Positions 26,101-38,121 of a DNA stretch of 64,000 nt are shown here, one piece after another (within the stretch, counting starts at the first letter, position 1; each line of letters opens with the position of its first letter). The stretch is from Acanthochlamys bracteata (Eukaryota > Streptophyta > Magnoliopsida > Pandanales > Velloziaceae): NCBI GenBank assembly GCA_019914995.1, contig CM034126.1, positions 7,197,001-7,261,000 on the forward strand, read 5' to 3'. The translations under genes were made by a program, and so were the position numbers. The notes under the pieces are model-generated. The model was not told where the DNA came from. It did not search any database and saw only the letters and a list, made by a program, of their open reading frames with translations.

Positions 26101-29100
26101 CCACTACTACACCAATATCATTGGTCAAGACATCCACTGAATTGTCTGTAGGAACTGTCACCGCAATCTTAAACTTCCTAGGTAAGAACTGAGTACCATA
26201 AATAGGTTCAGGAGAATCCATAAAGTTGGTTCCATGTGAATTATCATTCCGGGCTTTAACTACTTCAGGAGGTTCTGCTGACATAATTTTTTCTCCATCA
26301 ACCCATAGGTCGTAATAAGCACCCGATTGTGGTGTCAGAAGTGCAGCAATGTTATCAGCCGTCTCCTGAGCAAATAAATATTCCTTCTTGCTATATGGTG
26401 CTGCAGGAGCAAGCACATTCCTGTTCAGGTCCCCACAAGCCCCAAGAGTAGACCCCATGTTTCTAACTATTGTACTCATAACAGCTTTTAGGTCCTTCTT
26501 TAATATCCCATGCAACTGAAATGTCTGCCTAGTAGTCAAGCGCAATGTACTGATGCCGAACTCATCCGCAAGATTATCCATGGTCAAGTACAGCTTGTTT
26601 GGCACTTTTCCACATGGATTTTTTGTTCGAAGCATAAACATGTATGACTTTGTACCACGCTCATCTCGATTTGTCTGTTGATAACTACCATGAAATTTGA
26701 TCAACTGTGTAGCCGCTTCATTAATGTTAGGTGCTTCAGTTTGGAGCTCCTCATTCAAAGGATATCTGAGAAAATTGCTCTGCTCTTTGAGTAATTCAAC
26801 TTTGCTCCGCTTAATCTCAGAGGTATCTAGCTTGGAAGGCTGCAAAAGAAATCCTAGGTTAGCAATGTAACCGCTCTTTAAAATGCTAAACTCATCTCAT
26901 CTGATAAAAATTTAATAAAATTAAGCATTGCATGTCAATGCAATTAAGTTATGTCATCCATCTGCATATATGGTGACAATGTCAAATTTTACCTAAAGAA
27001 TGTTATACAAAACTAACCTTGGACCTATTGTCAAAAATTACATAGAAAATGTATACTATCATGTGATGACATACATTGATTAACGAAAAGGACTGCCCCA
27101 CTAGCATTTATTAAGCAACTTTGCAAGACTCATACAATACAACACACATTAGAATTTGCCCATGACTTTATTCTCACCCTCATATTAAGCAAAATCAATG
27201 ATTTAGACTCAACCTTAAGTCACTGTTATAGTTCATCTAGAAGTGAAAAGAACATTTATATATTCAACTCCACTGTGATGCCATTTTCTTTTATTTTTCA
27301 TCATCTTAACAAGCAATCAACGTTGTGTAGGTATTATCTACAGGAGTTCACCTTTAGATCCTACCAAGTTTTTGAGAGCACCTACTTAACAACTTTGCAT
27401 CTACTTACGTTAAAACAATTTTTCAATTTTAATTGTTAAAACAAAGAAAGCTTGTGTTGGAACAGCTAAAAAGTCCACTTTAGAGGTTAACAGGACACAC
27501 CTACCAGGAAATATAGCATGCATTACACCACTATACAATATGTTTATTCAAACACGCGAAGTGATTATTACTGCAACCTTTGTCATAAATCGAACTTGGC
27601 CGATCACAATTAGGATCAGTAGAACCTTTTTAGGATCACCTATGCACAACCCAATCACCCTGTTTGGACGGGTTGTAGTGACATGACAGTGCTACACGGT
27701 CAAATCACCCTAAAGCAGTCAAGAATCAACAAGATCAGCCCTATACAAACGGTAGAGCCGCTGCTGTGTCATCGCAAGCTGCGGCACTGCAATCTTTCAA
27801 ACGTGAGGAGGATCACGCTCAAAGCGCATGATCACATTTTCCATGTGTAACCCTACAAATCATGCACATCAGCGGGTCACGCATTGACACACATTATAAT
27901 TAGTTGGTAACACATAATCAGTTATAGCAGATCACTAGTTGTTTTTAACTTTTCTTTAAAGAACGTTTTTTGGTGTATTTCAAATGAGATATTAATTAAA
28001 GCTAGATTCTCAAATAATACAAGTAACATATAATTAGTTTACTGATAAATTAGTTTTATTTTATCTTCAAATCAAATAAATGTTTTATTTAAAGGATTCA
28101 AGAAAATTTTTTACTTATTTTTTGTTTTAGAAATTTTCAGTTCAGATAGCTCCATCCGATCTGCCAATTTTTCCAATCGTGATGCTTATTAGTTTACGCT
28201 GATCCAGGTCACAATTTGTTGAACCTTGGCCTTTCTAAAGGACTAGAAATCAGCAAACATAAATATTTTCAAATATAGCTAAGAAAGCTCAATGATGCCC
28301 ATTTAAGCTGGAAATACCAGATACCAGCAAAATAGAAGGATTAGAAACATGCCAACAGGTGCAATTACTGAAGCAGGAAAATGAACACTTCATAATAACA
28401 TAAGAGCACAAGAATTTCCAGCTGAAGTACAATGCATTAAGAAACATTACATTAAGAAACAAGAATTTCTGGCTCAAGTACAATGCATTAAGAAACATTA
28501 CATTAAGAAACAAAAAAAGCAAATCGAAACCAGCGATAGAACAATACATCAATTCAAAAACATCATTTTTTTTCTTTTCTATAATGCAATACCTGTTAAG
28601 ATATCTATTTTAAGTTCACGCAATCCATAAAAAACAGTATTAACTTGAAATTGACACCCCTCATAGAAGTGTTGAAAGGGTACATCAAGTAAAATAAAAA
28701 AGCTATATACTTTAAACAATCATGAAAAAGGGGCAAATCCTCATAGTACATTACATACTCTACATATTCCAATTTGATATGTAAATAATATCTCAACTGA
28801 TTACATATAAGTTAACATTGCTTTAGTGATTAATTATTAAATTCTAGAGTTAGCCCTTATTGTGCATAAAAGGGGGGCAAACCTTGATAGTGCATTTCAC
28901 TTTACAGCTTCTTTTGTCAATTAGATTATTATAAAAAATTACAACATAGAATCGATCAAAAACGCTTGGGAACACCAAGTTTGGGAAGATTTTATGGTTC
29001 TAACATCTAATGATCTAAATGACATAAACAATTCTATAACTAAAAGGTGTGATGATCACATCTATACAAATGAGATAATAGACAACTGATAATCACCTCC

Positions 29101-29701
29101 ATCTTTGTTAAGAAGAAATGAGTTTTTAAGTGGTAAAAAATTCCATAAGCTATCCATACTAAATCATCAAAATATTTATTTTGCATTTAAAATGGGACAG
29201 GTTAATCATAATATTTCTATTTTACAAAATAACTTAAACACTAAAAATTCAACTTTAAAAGCATAAACCTATGTTGTTGAAGATATGATCCATCCAGAAC
29301 AAAAACCATAAACCAGTAAAAAACAGCATAATCTCTGAGATTACATAAACAAATTATTATATAGTCTAACAAAGTTTCGTTTTGTTATGCCAACATTTTC
29401 GTGCATAGCAGGGGTTGAAATCTAGTTTTATTCGAACGGATGTAGACAGGGAAAATCGTCATTTCAACCACATATCTCATCGATAACCCTAAAGAAGTGG
29501 GAAGATTTTTAGACGAAAATGAAATCGAAAGAAACTCACAGTGAAGACGGCAGTGATGATCGATGATGAGCTGGAAGAGGACACGTGCAGCACACGCCTT
29601 GATCGGTGAGCAATTACCGATGTTCTCGATGACCTCAGCCCGTTGAACTGCGACAGAGTCACGCTCGGATCTTTCACAGCTCCGGCTACGTTCGCCGCCA
29701 T
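23113..29701 (-). CDS. SIR: Ferredoxin-sulfite reductase, chloroplastic
   Basis: Reduces sulfite to sulfide with six electrons from ferredoxin, in the stroma, for assimilatory sulfur metabolism. Eight exons, 5' to 3' on the minus strand: 29701-29540, 26839-26060, 25970-25674, 25548-25351, 24101-23967, 23890-23774, 23627-23469, 23319-23113. Each is a multiple of three, giving 684 aa. The start ATG at 29701 opens a Ser/Arg-rich transit peptide of about 50-60 residues. The siroheme and 4Fe-4S ligands are all visible: CX5C in ACPALPLC (Cys494, Cys500) and CX3C in GCPNGC (Cys540, Cys544). [14 protein letters not shown] and NDNSHGTNF motifs are present. The protein extends about 50 residues beyond the point where the Arabidopsis enzyme ends (from about residue 633). 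Intron 1 is 2.7 kb; intron 3 appears to use a GC donor. Identification is secure; the DNA-compacting second role known for some plant enzymes is possible but not shown. Confidence 0.96.
25631..25661 (-). promoter_or_regulatory. Pyrimidine-rich run beside a GC splice donor
   Basis: On the minus (transcribed) strand this is an almost unbroken C/T tract beginning about 12 bases downstream of the GC donor of sulfite reductase intron 3. Pyrimidine tracts just inside weak donors can recruit factors that stabilise U1 binding. A splicing role here is inference from position only. Confidence 0.3.
28409..28510. repeat. 51-bp tandem duplication in sulfite reductase intron 1
   Basis: Two adjacent 51-bp units (28409-28459 and 28460-28510) both begin caagaattt and end cattacattaagaaa. 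They differ at only three positions, so the duplication is fairly recent. Confidence 0.9.
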
Positions 29702-31360
29702 CTTCGCCCCCACCGTGTCAGGAAACCCCCAAAGAAAGAAACAAATTGTTTATCTATCTAGTTATATAGAGAAAATAAACGAACGACGGAGGGCGATGGA
29801 GAGCTAGAACATGGCAGCTGCAGTGGAATGGAGCAGAATGATAGACCCTAGCTTTTTCATTTTTAAGAGAGAGGGAGAGAGCCGGGTAAGCGTGTGGCGG
29901 GCGAGAAAGAGGCGTTCTGGCATAGAAAGCGACGGATATCATCACGCTCGCCGCCTCTACAGAATCGATGTCCTTGACAAATCAAACGGTTGAAAATGAT
30001 CTAAGCACTGGACTAATCGAGTAATTCAGTATGCTCTTTATCAAGGCTTTGTCTCGGTTCATTGAACCCGTGGCAATGTTTATTTTAATCGCAGATCCTA
30101 AGCGCGATTTAATTTAAATAAATGTAACATTCAGTTACTACAATTTTGAATGAATGAACGAAAATTGCTTTGACTGGTGTCTACAGCCAAATGCCAAATC
30201 AGCAACGTCATGTTTACATCCTCAGTATGTTTACAAGGAAAAGATAATTAATTTCGACCTTGTTTTGATTCCTCTTTAATTAGAATGTAACGCCTGCTAT
30301 GTACGTTTAGTTTTGTTAAAAATCTTATTTTGAAGAGGTGGTTTTTCTAACAAGTTATTAGGATGCAGGTTATGAAAAACAAATAATAAATAGTTTTATT
30401 AGTTAATTCGAACAATTTTGAAAGTTATTTTATCTCTATTACTTACATATTTATTGTTTAATTATTGCTTAATTTACTTCTCATAAGCAGTATTGAAATT
30501 AATTATTGCAGTTTCACATTTAAAGTTTATGAGATTTTCATTTCCATTTTTCTAAAATGAAAAGATTTAATTTACCGAAGAAGTTTTATGACAGTAGTAA
30601 TAATTCTTTTATTATTAAACTGATGATTGTTTTTGGATTGCTTTGTGTTTTTCATGTAAATGAGTTTTGAACGAAACCAGTATACGAGCTTTGAATCAGT
30701 ATATGAGTTTTGAAGCTTTCATTAATAGTTAGATTTGTCATGGTAATTTATTTGTTCTCACTTTTCAATACTAATTAGTAGTAGCCTTGTGAATGTTTTA
30801 TTAGTACCGTATTTTTACAGTCCGAAACTTACTTTTTTTTGACAGGTTTATAAACTTCCAATAAATTCTTTCGATTGTTCGTTGAACTAAAAACTCACTT
30901 TCTTTTACTATTTAAAATACTCTTATTTAAAATTTTAAAACTTCAGATCCTTTTTTCAACATACTTTCAAATAAAATTAAATCTTAAAATTGAATTCACT
31001 TTCAACTTACATTTTAATAAACTCCGCTTTTCACTTCCGTCTGCGTATTTAAAACATATCGCGTCGAAATATTCTTCTGAATGTCTTCTATATTCAGTAT
31101 AATCAAAATATATAAAAAATCTATTGGATGGTTGAGATAAGTGGCTCAAAGTTAGACCGTGTAAAAGTTATATCCAAGTTGGACTTTTTATATTTTTATA
31201 AATGCAACATATTCTTCAATATATCCTCACATATCCTGCAAGTACATTTTTCATAAAATCAGTTCATCAGTAGTTTGATCTGTCATATTTAACAACTTTT
31301 CTAAGCTTCTTTAGTGGATAGACTTTTCTCGGATTCGACCGTCTAAACCTTAACATGTTG
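29702..31360. other. Sulfite reductase upstream region and intergenic DNA
   Basis: The promoter and 5' leader of sulfite reductase must lie in the first few hundred bases, which include GA/CT-rich segments. Beyond about 30100 the sequence becomes very AT-rich with no recognisable exon. Confidence 0.5.
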
Positions 31361-31767
31361 TGTTGGATATTATCTTAATGTTACACATTTTTTATGGTCT
31401 TCACTTTTCTAACATAATTTTAGAATAATTAAATAGTAGGAATTATAATAAGTGTTCCATATTCTAGTAGTTATTTCATTGAATGTACTTATTTAGTAGT
31501 TATTTTATATAGTTATTTGATAATTACTATATTGTTGAGGTAGTTTTTTTATGGAAAAAACTACTTCACTTTTTATAAATAGCATTTATTTGGTCCCCGA
31601 CACATGCAATTCAATAGAGATATATTATTCTATCATAATGAGTTGTTATTGTGTTGGAAGAACTCATTGAGTTGAAGAACTTAAAGAAAAGAAGGGATTG
31701 ACTATGGCTAGAGATTAATGATTTCCTACATGATTCTTTTTCGCTTTCGCTATTATTTTGATTAACA
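31361..31767 (+). repeat. Copia 5' LTR
   Basis: Begins tgttggatat and ends gattaaca, so it has the expected TG...CA ends. It aligns end to end with 36065-36471, with about 14% difference. It contains a ctttttataaat TATA-like stretch near 31568 that could have served as its promoter. Confidence 0.9.
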
Positions 31768-31769
31768 TG

Positions 31770-31781
31770 TGACGTCAGAGC
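31770..31781 (+). other. Copia primer-binding site (degraded)
   Basis: tgacgtcagagc lies two bases after the 5' LTR and matches 9 of 12 positions of tggtatcagagc, the initiator-methionine tRNA complement used by plant copia elements. Confidence 0.7.
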
Positions 31782-32654
31782 ATACGTTTTCTATCTCCAT
31801 CTAATCTTACAATAACTATATGAATAAATTATGTGATGGTTAATGTATATTATATTTATATACTGTGTTCTTTTTTTTTTAAATCTTTCTACTGATTCTA
31901 TTGATTTCACGTACTTTTGAATATTTGTATATTTTATAATATTGTGAGTACAAATTAACCATCTTATCATATAATATGGTACAATATTATTTAGACATTA
32001 ACGATTCATGTCTACTTAGTTAAATATTTTATCATATAATTTTATTATACTTTAAAAGATGATTTATGATTTATTTATGTTATCTATAAAATTGGTGCAA
32101 TTTGTGAATCTTATGATTCACATTTTTTTTTTGAAGTAACTCTTAGTTTAGCAAAGTTTTAGTATAATTAAGTATTTATGATATACTTATATATGATATG
32201 ATAAATCAAAATTTTGATGTCATGTGATTAATGTACATATGAATAATTAATGCATAGCCACAACATCTTTAATTATGTTGACATATGAATTAAGTATTTT
32301 TCACAATATAATTGCATATATTTATATGACATCAAATTGTAATTAAATATAAAAATATGATTGTTTTGGCCACATAGAGTTATTATATATTCATTTTTAA
32401 TTAGGATGAAATAGAAAATATTTATTATTATTTTTATTTGACTATAGAAATTGAGAAATAAAATAAATTTTTACTTTCATCATAAAAGCTAATTGTATAA
32501 ATCATTATGTGTTTGACTTGTTACCCACAACTAAATTTTAATGACATGTGGATTCATGTATATTATGATATGTCTTACATTGGTTAGCTTATCTATTATA
32601 TGGTTTATGCCTCATATATTGTCGAGTAAGCATGTTAAATTTATTTATCTGCAG
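31782..32654. other. Copia untranslated leader, AT-rich
   Basis: Almost 900 bp between the primer-binding site and gag without coding potential. Some of it may be later AT-rich insertion or decay. Confidence 0.5.
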
Positions 32655-33180
32655 TTGATCAAACTTTGATATTTTCTAATGATAAAGTTCTCTGTTTAAG
32701 TGGTGATAACTATAAAGGATGGAAGGAGACTGTTCTACTTCATTTGGGATGCTTAAACCTTAATTGTACTCTTCGTAAAGATGAGCCACCCGTACCTACA
32801 AGTAATATTATTCCTATTGAGATAGCATTATACGAACGGTGGGAAAAATCTAACCGGTTAAGTATGATGTATATCAAATCTCATATTATAACTAGTATTC
32901 GTGGGTCGATACCTGATTATACTAATGTCAAGAATTTAATGAAGGTTATTGATGAGCAATTTGAGTCTTCGGTTAAAGCATTGGCTAGCACCCTAATGAT
33001 CAAGTTGACATCCATGAAGCTCAATGGCCTTAAGGGTGTTCGCGAATACATTATGCAAATGAGGGACATCACTGCTCAGTTGAAGTCTCTTAAGATGGAG
33101 ATTTCTAATAATTTTCTAGTGCATTTTGTTCTGAACTCTTTTCCATCTCAGTATAATATTTTTAAATTATATATACAAAT
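32655..33180 (+). pseudogene. Copia gag remnant
   Basis: The open frame contains LSGDNYKGWKETVLLHLG and a later FVLNSFPSQYN, both characteristic of plant copia gag (UBN2-type) proteins. The usual CCHC zinc knuckle downstream is missing because of the internal deletion. About 170 residues of gag are readable before the junction. Confidence 0.85.
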
Positions 33181-33189
33181 ATTTGCTGT

Positions 33190-35755
33190 CATGATATGTG
33201 CTTTAGTGGTGAGAAATATTTCAGTACATTCATTGATGATTATTCACGACTTATGTATCTCTACTTGCTTCATATTAAGAACGAAGCGTTGGATACTTTT
33301 AAATTTTATAAGCCTGAAGTAGAGAAACAATGTGGAAAACAAATTAAAATCGTGAGATCTGATAAAGGTAGTAAATTTTATGATAGATATACAAGTACTT
33401 GAAAGGCATCAGGTTCATTTGTTGAATTTTTTCAAGAGTAAGGTATTGTATCTCAATACACATTATTTGGCTCACTATCACAAAACGTTGTAGCAGAAAG
33501 AAGAAATCGAACATTAATGGACATGATGAGGAGTATGCTTAGCAACTCCAATCTTCATTCTTCATTATGTAGAGAAGCTTTTAAAAACGCAACGTCTATA
33601 TTAAACAGAGTTCCAACCAAGACAGTTTTCAAAATGCCTTCTGAATTATCCCAAATTTAAGACATATGCACATTTGGAGTTACCCAGCTGAAGTTAGAGT
33701 TTATAATCCACAAGAAAAGAAGTTAGATACAAGGACTATTAGTGGTTATTTTATTGGATACACTGAAAAATCTAAGGGTTATAAGTTTTATTGTCCATAC
33801 TATATCAGTAGAATTGTTGAATCAAAAAATGCTAAATTTCTTGAGAATAATGTGGTTAGTGGGAGTGATCAATTCAAAAACTTAATTTTTGAGTAAGATC
33901 ATGTTTTAAATACAACTCCCGAATCAAGTGTAAGATTGGTCATTCATTCAAATAGAATGGATATTCAAGAGCCAATCACTCAAGTTCCACATCTTGCTGA
34001 AAATACTGTAGAAAATCTTGATGGACAACCTCCACAAAAGGGATATCCAGTTGTGCAACAACTTTTATAAAAGATTGTTGATATAACATTAAAAAGATCT
34101 ATTAGAGTTAGAAAATCAGCAATTTCTACCGATTATGTTATGTATCTACAAAAATTTAACTACGACATTAGTACCGAGAATGACTCTCAAACGTTTTCAC
34201 AAGCAATGAAAAGTGATAAACCTAAATTATGGTATGATGCTATGAAAGATGAGATGAATTCTATAGCAAATATCAAGTATAAGATCTTATTGAATTGCCT
34301 AATAGGGTGAAGACTATTGGTTGTAAATAAATATTTAAAATCAAGAAAGATTTATTAAGCAATATTGAGAGTTATAAGGCCAGACTTGTTGGCAAAGGAT
34401 TCATGTAAAGGAAGAAATTAATTATCAAGAGACATTCTCTCATGTTTCTAAAAAAGATTCATTCCGTATCATCATGGCGTTAGTTGCCCATTTTGACTTA
34501 GATTTATATCAGATTGATGTGAAAACGGTATTTCTTAATGGAGATTTAGAGGAAGAGATTTATATGAAACAACCTGAAGGATTTGTTTCCAATGAAGGTG
34601 AGCACTTGATTTGCAAGCTACGCAAATCCATTTATGAATTAAAGCAAGCCTCTCGTCAGTGATATTTAACGTTCCATAATGTTATTTCTTCATTTAGTTT
34701 TATTGAAAATGTTATGGACCAATGTATATATTACAAAGTTAGTGAGAGTAAAATCATATTTTTGGTTTTATATGTTGATGATATTTTGCTTACAAATAAT
34801 GATATGGGATTATTGCATGAGAGAAAACAATTTCTCTTGAAATATTTTGATATGAAAGACATGGGTGAGGCATCTTATGTTATTGGCATAAAGATCTATT
34901 GAGATAGATCTAAAGATATTTTGGGATTATCTCAAGAAACTTATATCAATAAGTTCTTGAGAGATTTCGGATGAAAAATTGTTCACATAATATTGCACCT
35001 ATAGTGAAAAGCGATAAGTTCAATTTGAGTCAATAAAATGAATTTGAAAGGGAACAAATGAAAAACATTCTATATGCTTCAGCTGTTAGAAGCCTAATAT
35101 ATGCTCAATTCTGTACTAAATCTGACATTGCATTTGTAGTTGTAATGTTAGAAAGATATCAAATTAATTCAGTATAGATCATTAGAAGGCTGCAAAGAAG
35201 GTCATGAGGTACCTTCAAGGAACTAAAACTTACATGCTTACATATAGACGATCTGATATTTTAGAAGTTATTGGATATTCAGATTCAGACTTTACTGACA
35301 CTATTGATTCTCGAAAGTCAACATCTGGATATACCTTCATGTTTGCTGAAGGAGCTATATTTTGGAGAAGTGCAAAAGAATATTTAATTGCTATTTCTAC
35401 TATAGAAGCCGAGTTTGTTTCTTATTTCGAGGCCACATCACATGATATTTGGTTAAAAAGTTCAATTTTGAGCTTCGAGTTGTTGAGTCTATTTCTAAGC
35501 CATTGAAAATATATTGTGATAATTCAACTGCTGTGTTCCTTGATAAGAATAACAAAAAGTGGAAGTCGAAGTAAACACATTGACATTAAGTACGTAGCAA
35601 TTAGAGAACATATTAAAATAAACGAAATGCTAATTGAGCACAATCGTACTGAGCTAATGATTGCAGATCTTTTAACAAAAGGCATACCACCAAATTGTCT
35701 TAAGGATCATATAATAAAAATGGGAGTTAATCCTAATTTATCACTTACTATTTGA
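33190..35755 (+). pseudogene. Copia pol remnant: integrase, reverse transcriptase, RNase H
   Basis: Pieces in changing frames, in family order. Integrase core: TFIDDYSRLMYLYLL and IVRSDKGSKFYDRYTS carry the two catalytic aspartates, and NVVAERRNRT carries the glutamate. GTISGYF-type and EKSKGYKFYCP segments follow. Reverse transcriptase: KTVFLNGDLEEEIYMKQPEG and the catalytic LYVDDILL (about 34768-34792). RNase H: GYSDSDF, STSGYTFMF, IEAEF and KHIDIKYVAIREH near the end. Stops at, for example, 33400, 33659 and 33893 and several frameshifts break it, so no functional polyprotein can be made. Confidence 0.9.
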
Positions 35756-36053
35756 ATTGATATACTAGCGATTTCTCTGTAATGAAACTCTGGTTTAAAT
35801 TTGTTTTTTTCATTTTGTTCGTATACATTTATATTGAGAATGACAAATATTTTAAGGATCCAGAATAAACATCTGAGGTTTATTCATAAAGGTATGAGTT
35901 TATTCAAAGGAAGCAAAATTACATTGTAATACATGGAAGGAAATTTTTATTTATAAAGAAAATTACCGCAATGATTCATTTAATTCTATTCTTTTGTTTA
36001 GACATATAGAATACTAGACTACTTGAAAATTATGATGAAATTAAAGTTCAGTC

Positions 36054-36064
36054 AAGTGGGAGAA
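36054..36064 (+). other. Copia polypurine tract
   Basis: aagtgggagaa immediately precedes the 3' LTR, the expected position and composition of the plus-strand primer. Confidence 0.8.
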
Positions 36065-36471
36065 TGTTGGAATTATTTTAATGTAACACATTTTTTATGG
36101 TCTTTATTTTTATAACATAATTTTAGAATAATTAAATAGTGAGAGTTATAATAATTATCCCATATTCTAGTAGTTATTCTATTGAGTATAGTTATTTAGT
36201 AATTATTCTATATAGTTATTTGGTAGTTATCATAATATGGAGGTAGTTTTTTGATGGGAGAAATTATTTCACTTTTTATAAATAACATTCATTTGGGTCC
36301 CCAATACATGTAATTAAATAGAGACATTCTATTCCATCATAGAGAGTTGTTATTGTGTTGGAACAACTCATTGAGTTGAAGAATTTAAGAAAAAAAAAGA
36401 ATTGACTATGGCTCGAGGTCAGTGATTTTCTAAATGATTCTTTTTCTTTTCCACTATTGTTTTGATTAAAA
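36065..36471 (+). repeat. Copia 3' LTR
   Basis: Begins tgttggaatt and ends gattaaaa, where the last CA has mutated to AA. It pairs with 31361-31767, and the target duplication tgttg follows directly. Confidence 0.9.
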
Positions 36472-36476
36472 TGTTG

Positions 36477-37189
36477 GTCTTCTACAGCAAAGATGAATTT
36501 TCAAAATCTGACTTGAGCTAAAATATACCGAACTTCAAAAGCTGCATTGATCAGCTAGTCGGGTTAGTCTTGTGAAATCTATACAATTAGCGATATTTTT
36601 CGGTTGTTGTAGATTTCTTATTTCACGAATTTCATTAAGTTATGACTATAACAACTTCATCATATTGACTATACATACCAATAATCAGATCACCCAAAGT
36701 TTACTTGTGTAGTAAGATATCGCATCTAGGAATCACTGTTACAGAGAGGCTGTCAAGTAGATCCCGGCGATTCTTATGCAATCAGTGAACTTCCATGATC
36801 TATTCTTCCTTTAGTACTTGATGAAAATCCTTCAAACTTATTTTATTCCTTGACATGTCTGCTTGCAATAGTAAAAGAGAAATCTCTAATTGGTTGCATG
36901 CACTGAAAGATATCGAGTTTGAAATATGGCTTCCCAGTCAGCTTAGTAGACTTAGAAATATATTGATACTCGCTTTTCATCTAAAAATAAAATGTCATCA
37001 TCACGAAAGCTTAGTAATGATTCTAAAATATATTTTATCATCAAAATATTTAGAATTCCAACACTAAGGATCCCCAAGGTCACATTACTGACTGAACAAT
37101 TACATACCTCTAAGGTTTGAGTGTTAGCGTTTTATCGAATTTCTCTAACCATTGCTAATACTGAATAATTTTTTGTCTGACAATTTCAT
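36477..37189. other. No gene seen
   Basis: Between the copia element and the gypsy integrase remnant. It may be more of the decayed gypsy pol region, but no domain could be recognised. Confidence 0.4.
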
Positions 37190-38120
37190 AGATTTTATTG
37201 AGAGTCTCTTTATGTCTAATAATAAGAATGTGGTTAATGGTTATTGTCAATCGCCTGTCCAAGTATAACCACTTCATGTTCCTTAAGCATCAATACTATA
37301 GTACTTGCAAAGCAACCACTTTTGTGAAAGAAATTCTTAGGTCACATGGGTGCCCAGATTCTAGCGTTCTCACTCGGGATTCTAGTTTTCTTAGATGGTT
37401 TTGACAAAAGTTATATCACATACAGATGACCTCCCTTCTATGAGCACAGATTATCATCTCCAATTCAAAGACCAAAGTCATTAATGAAGGTATGGAAATG
37501 TATGCCTCACATTATTGTAAAGCAACTTTGGAAGAGTACTTTTACAACACTAATATCCACTTTGCCACTCAAACTTCCTTTTTCAAAGCAATTTACAAAT
37601 CACTCCCTCCTCTAGTTTCTTTTATGATTAGGCCCATTCGTTCTAATAAGGTTCATGAATGAGATGCTATCTTATGTGATATGCATTTTTATTTGATTAG
37701 GGTACAACTTCATATGAAACAGCTAGCTGATGGCCATCGGCAAGACAAGTATTTGAAAATAGGAGATCAGGTTTTTTAAACTGCAACCACATTGATAGTC
37801 CTTCGTATAATTAAGCCATCATCACCATAAGCTCAAGTATCGTTTCTACAGGTGCTTTTGTATTCTCGAAAGCTTCGATCTAGCAGTTTATTGCTAGACC
37901 TCTCCGTAAAATTACACATTGATCCTATTTTTCATGTCACATCTTATGGATGGATGCTTCATCCAGCTGGTCTTCAAGCGCTAGTTGTCTTTAACTAATG
38001 AAGGTTGCCCCTAACTGCTGTATGGTGACATTCTCTACTTGCGCAGAATGCCTGTGATAGGCTCACAGGAGAATCTCTTGTCGCTTGGGATTGGTTACCG
38101 GATCTTTTTAAGGGAGGGGA
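37190..38120 (+). pseudogene. Ty3/gypsy integrase remnant with polypurine tract
   Basis: VIVNRLSKYNHFMFLKH (about 37235-37290) is the start of a gypsy integrase core (family form VVVDRLSKYAHFIPLKH), followed by TFVKEILRSHGCPDSSVLTRD with the second catalytic aspartate. Further on are WFYNTN-like, QLADGHRQDKYLKIGDQVF and HIDPIFHV segments, matching the end of the core, the GDxVFLKL segment and the IHPVFHVS motif. Stops and frameshifts are frequent. The purine run aagggagggga (38110-38120) just after the last recognisable codons is a likely polypurine tract, with an LTR start at about 38122. Confidence 0.75.
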
Positions 38121-38121
38121 A

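Larger units (their letters stand above)
31356..36476 (+). mobile_element. Complete but inactive Ty1/copia retrotransposon
   Basis: A 5.1-kb element at 31361-36471 with two LTRs of about 407 bp, flanked by an exact 5-bp target duplication, tgttg (31356-31360 and 36472-36476). The order gag, integrase, reverse transcriptase, RNase H is that of Ty1/copia. Between gag and integrase a deletion near 33180 removes the zinc knuckle, the protease and the integrase HHCC domain. Stops and frameshifts interrupt pol throughout. By eye the LTRs differ at roughly 55-60 positions (about 14%), so insertion is old. It sits in intergenic DNA and disrupts no recognisable gene. Confidence 0.92.

Noticed and set aside
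31361..36471. An active retrotransposon
   Set aside because: Stops, frameshifts, loss of protease and about 14% LTR divergence.
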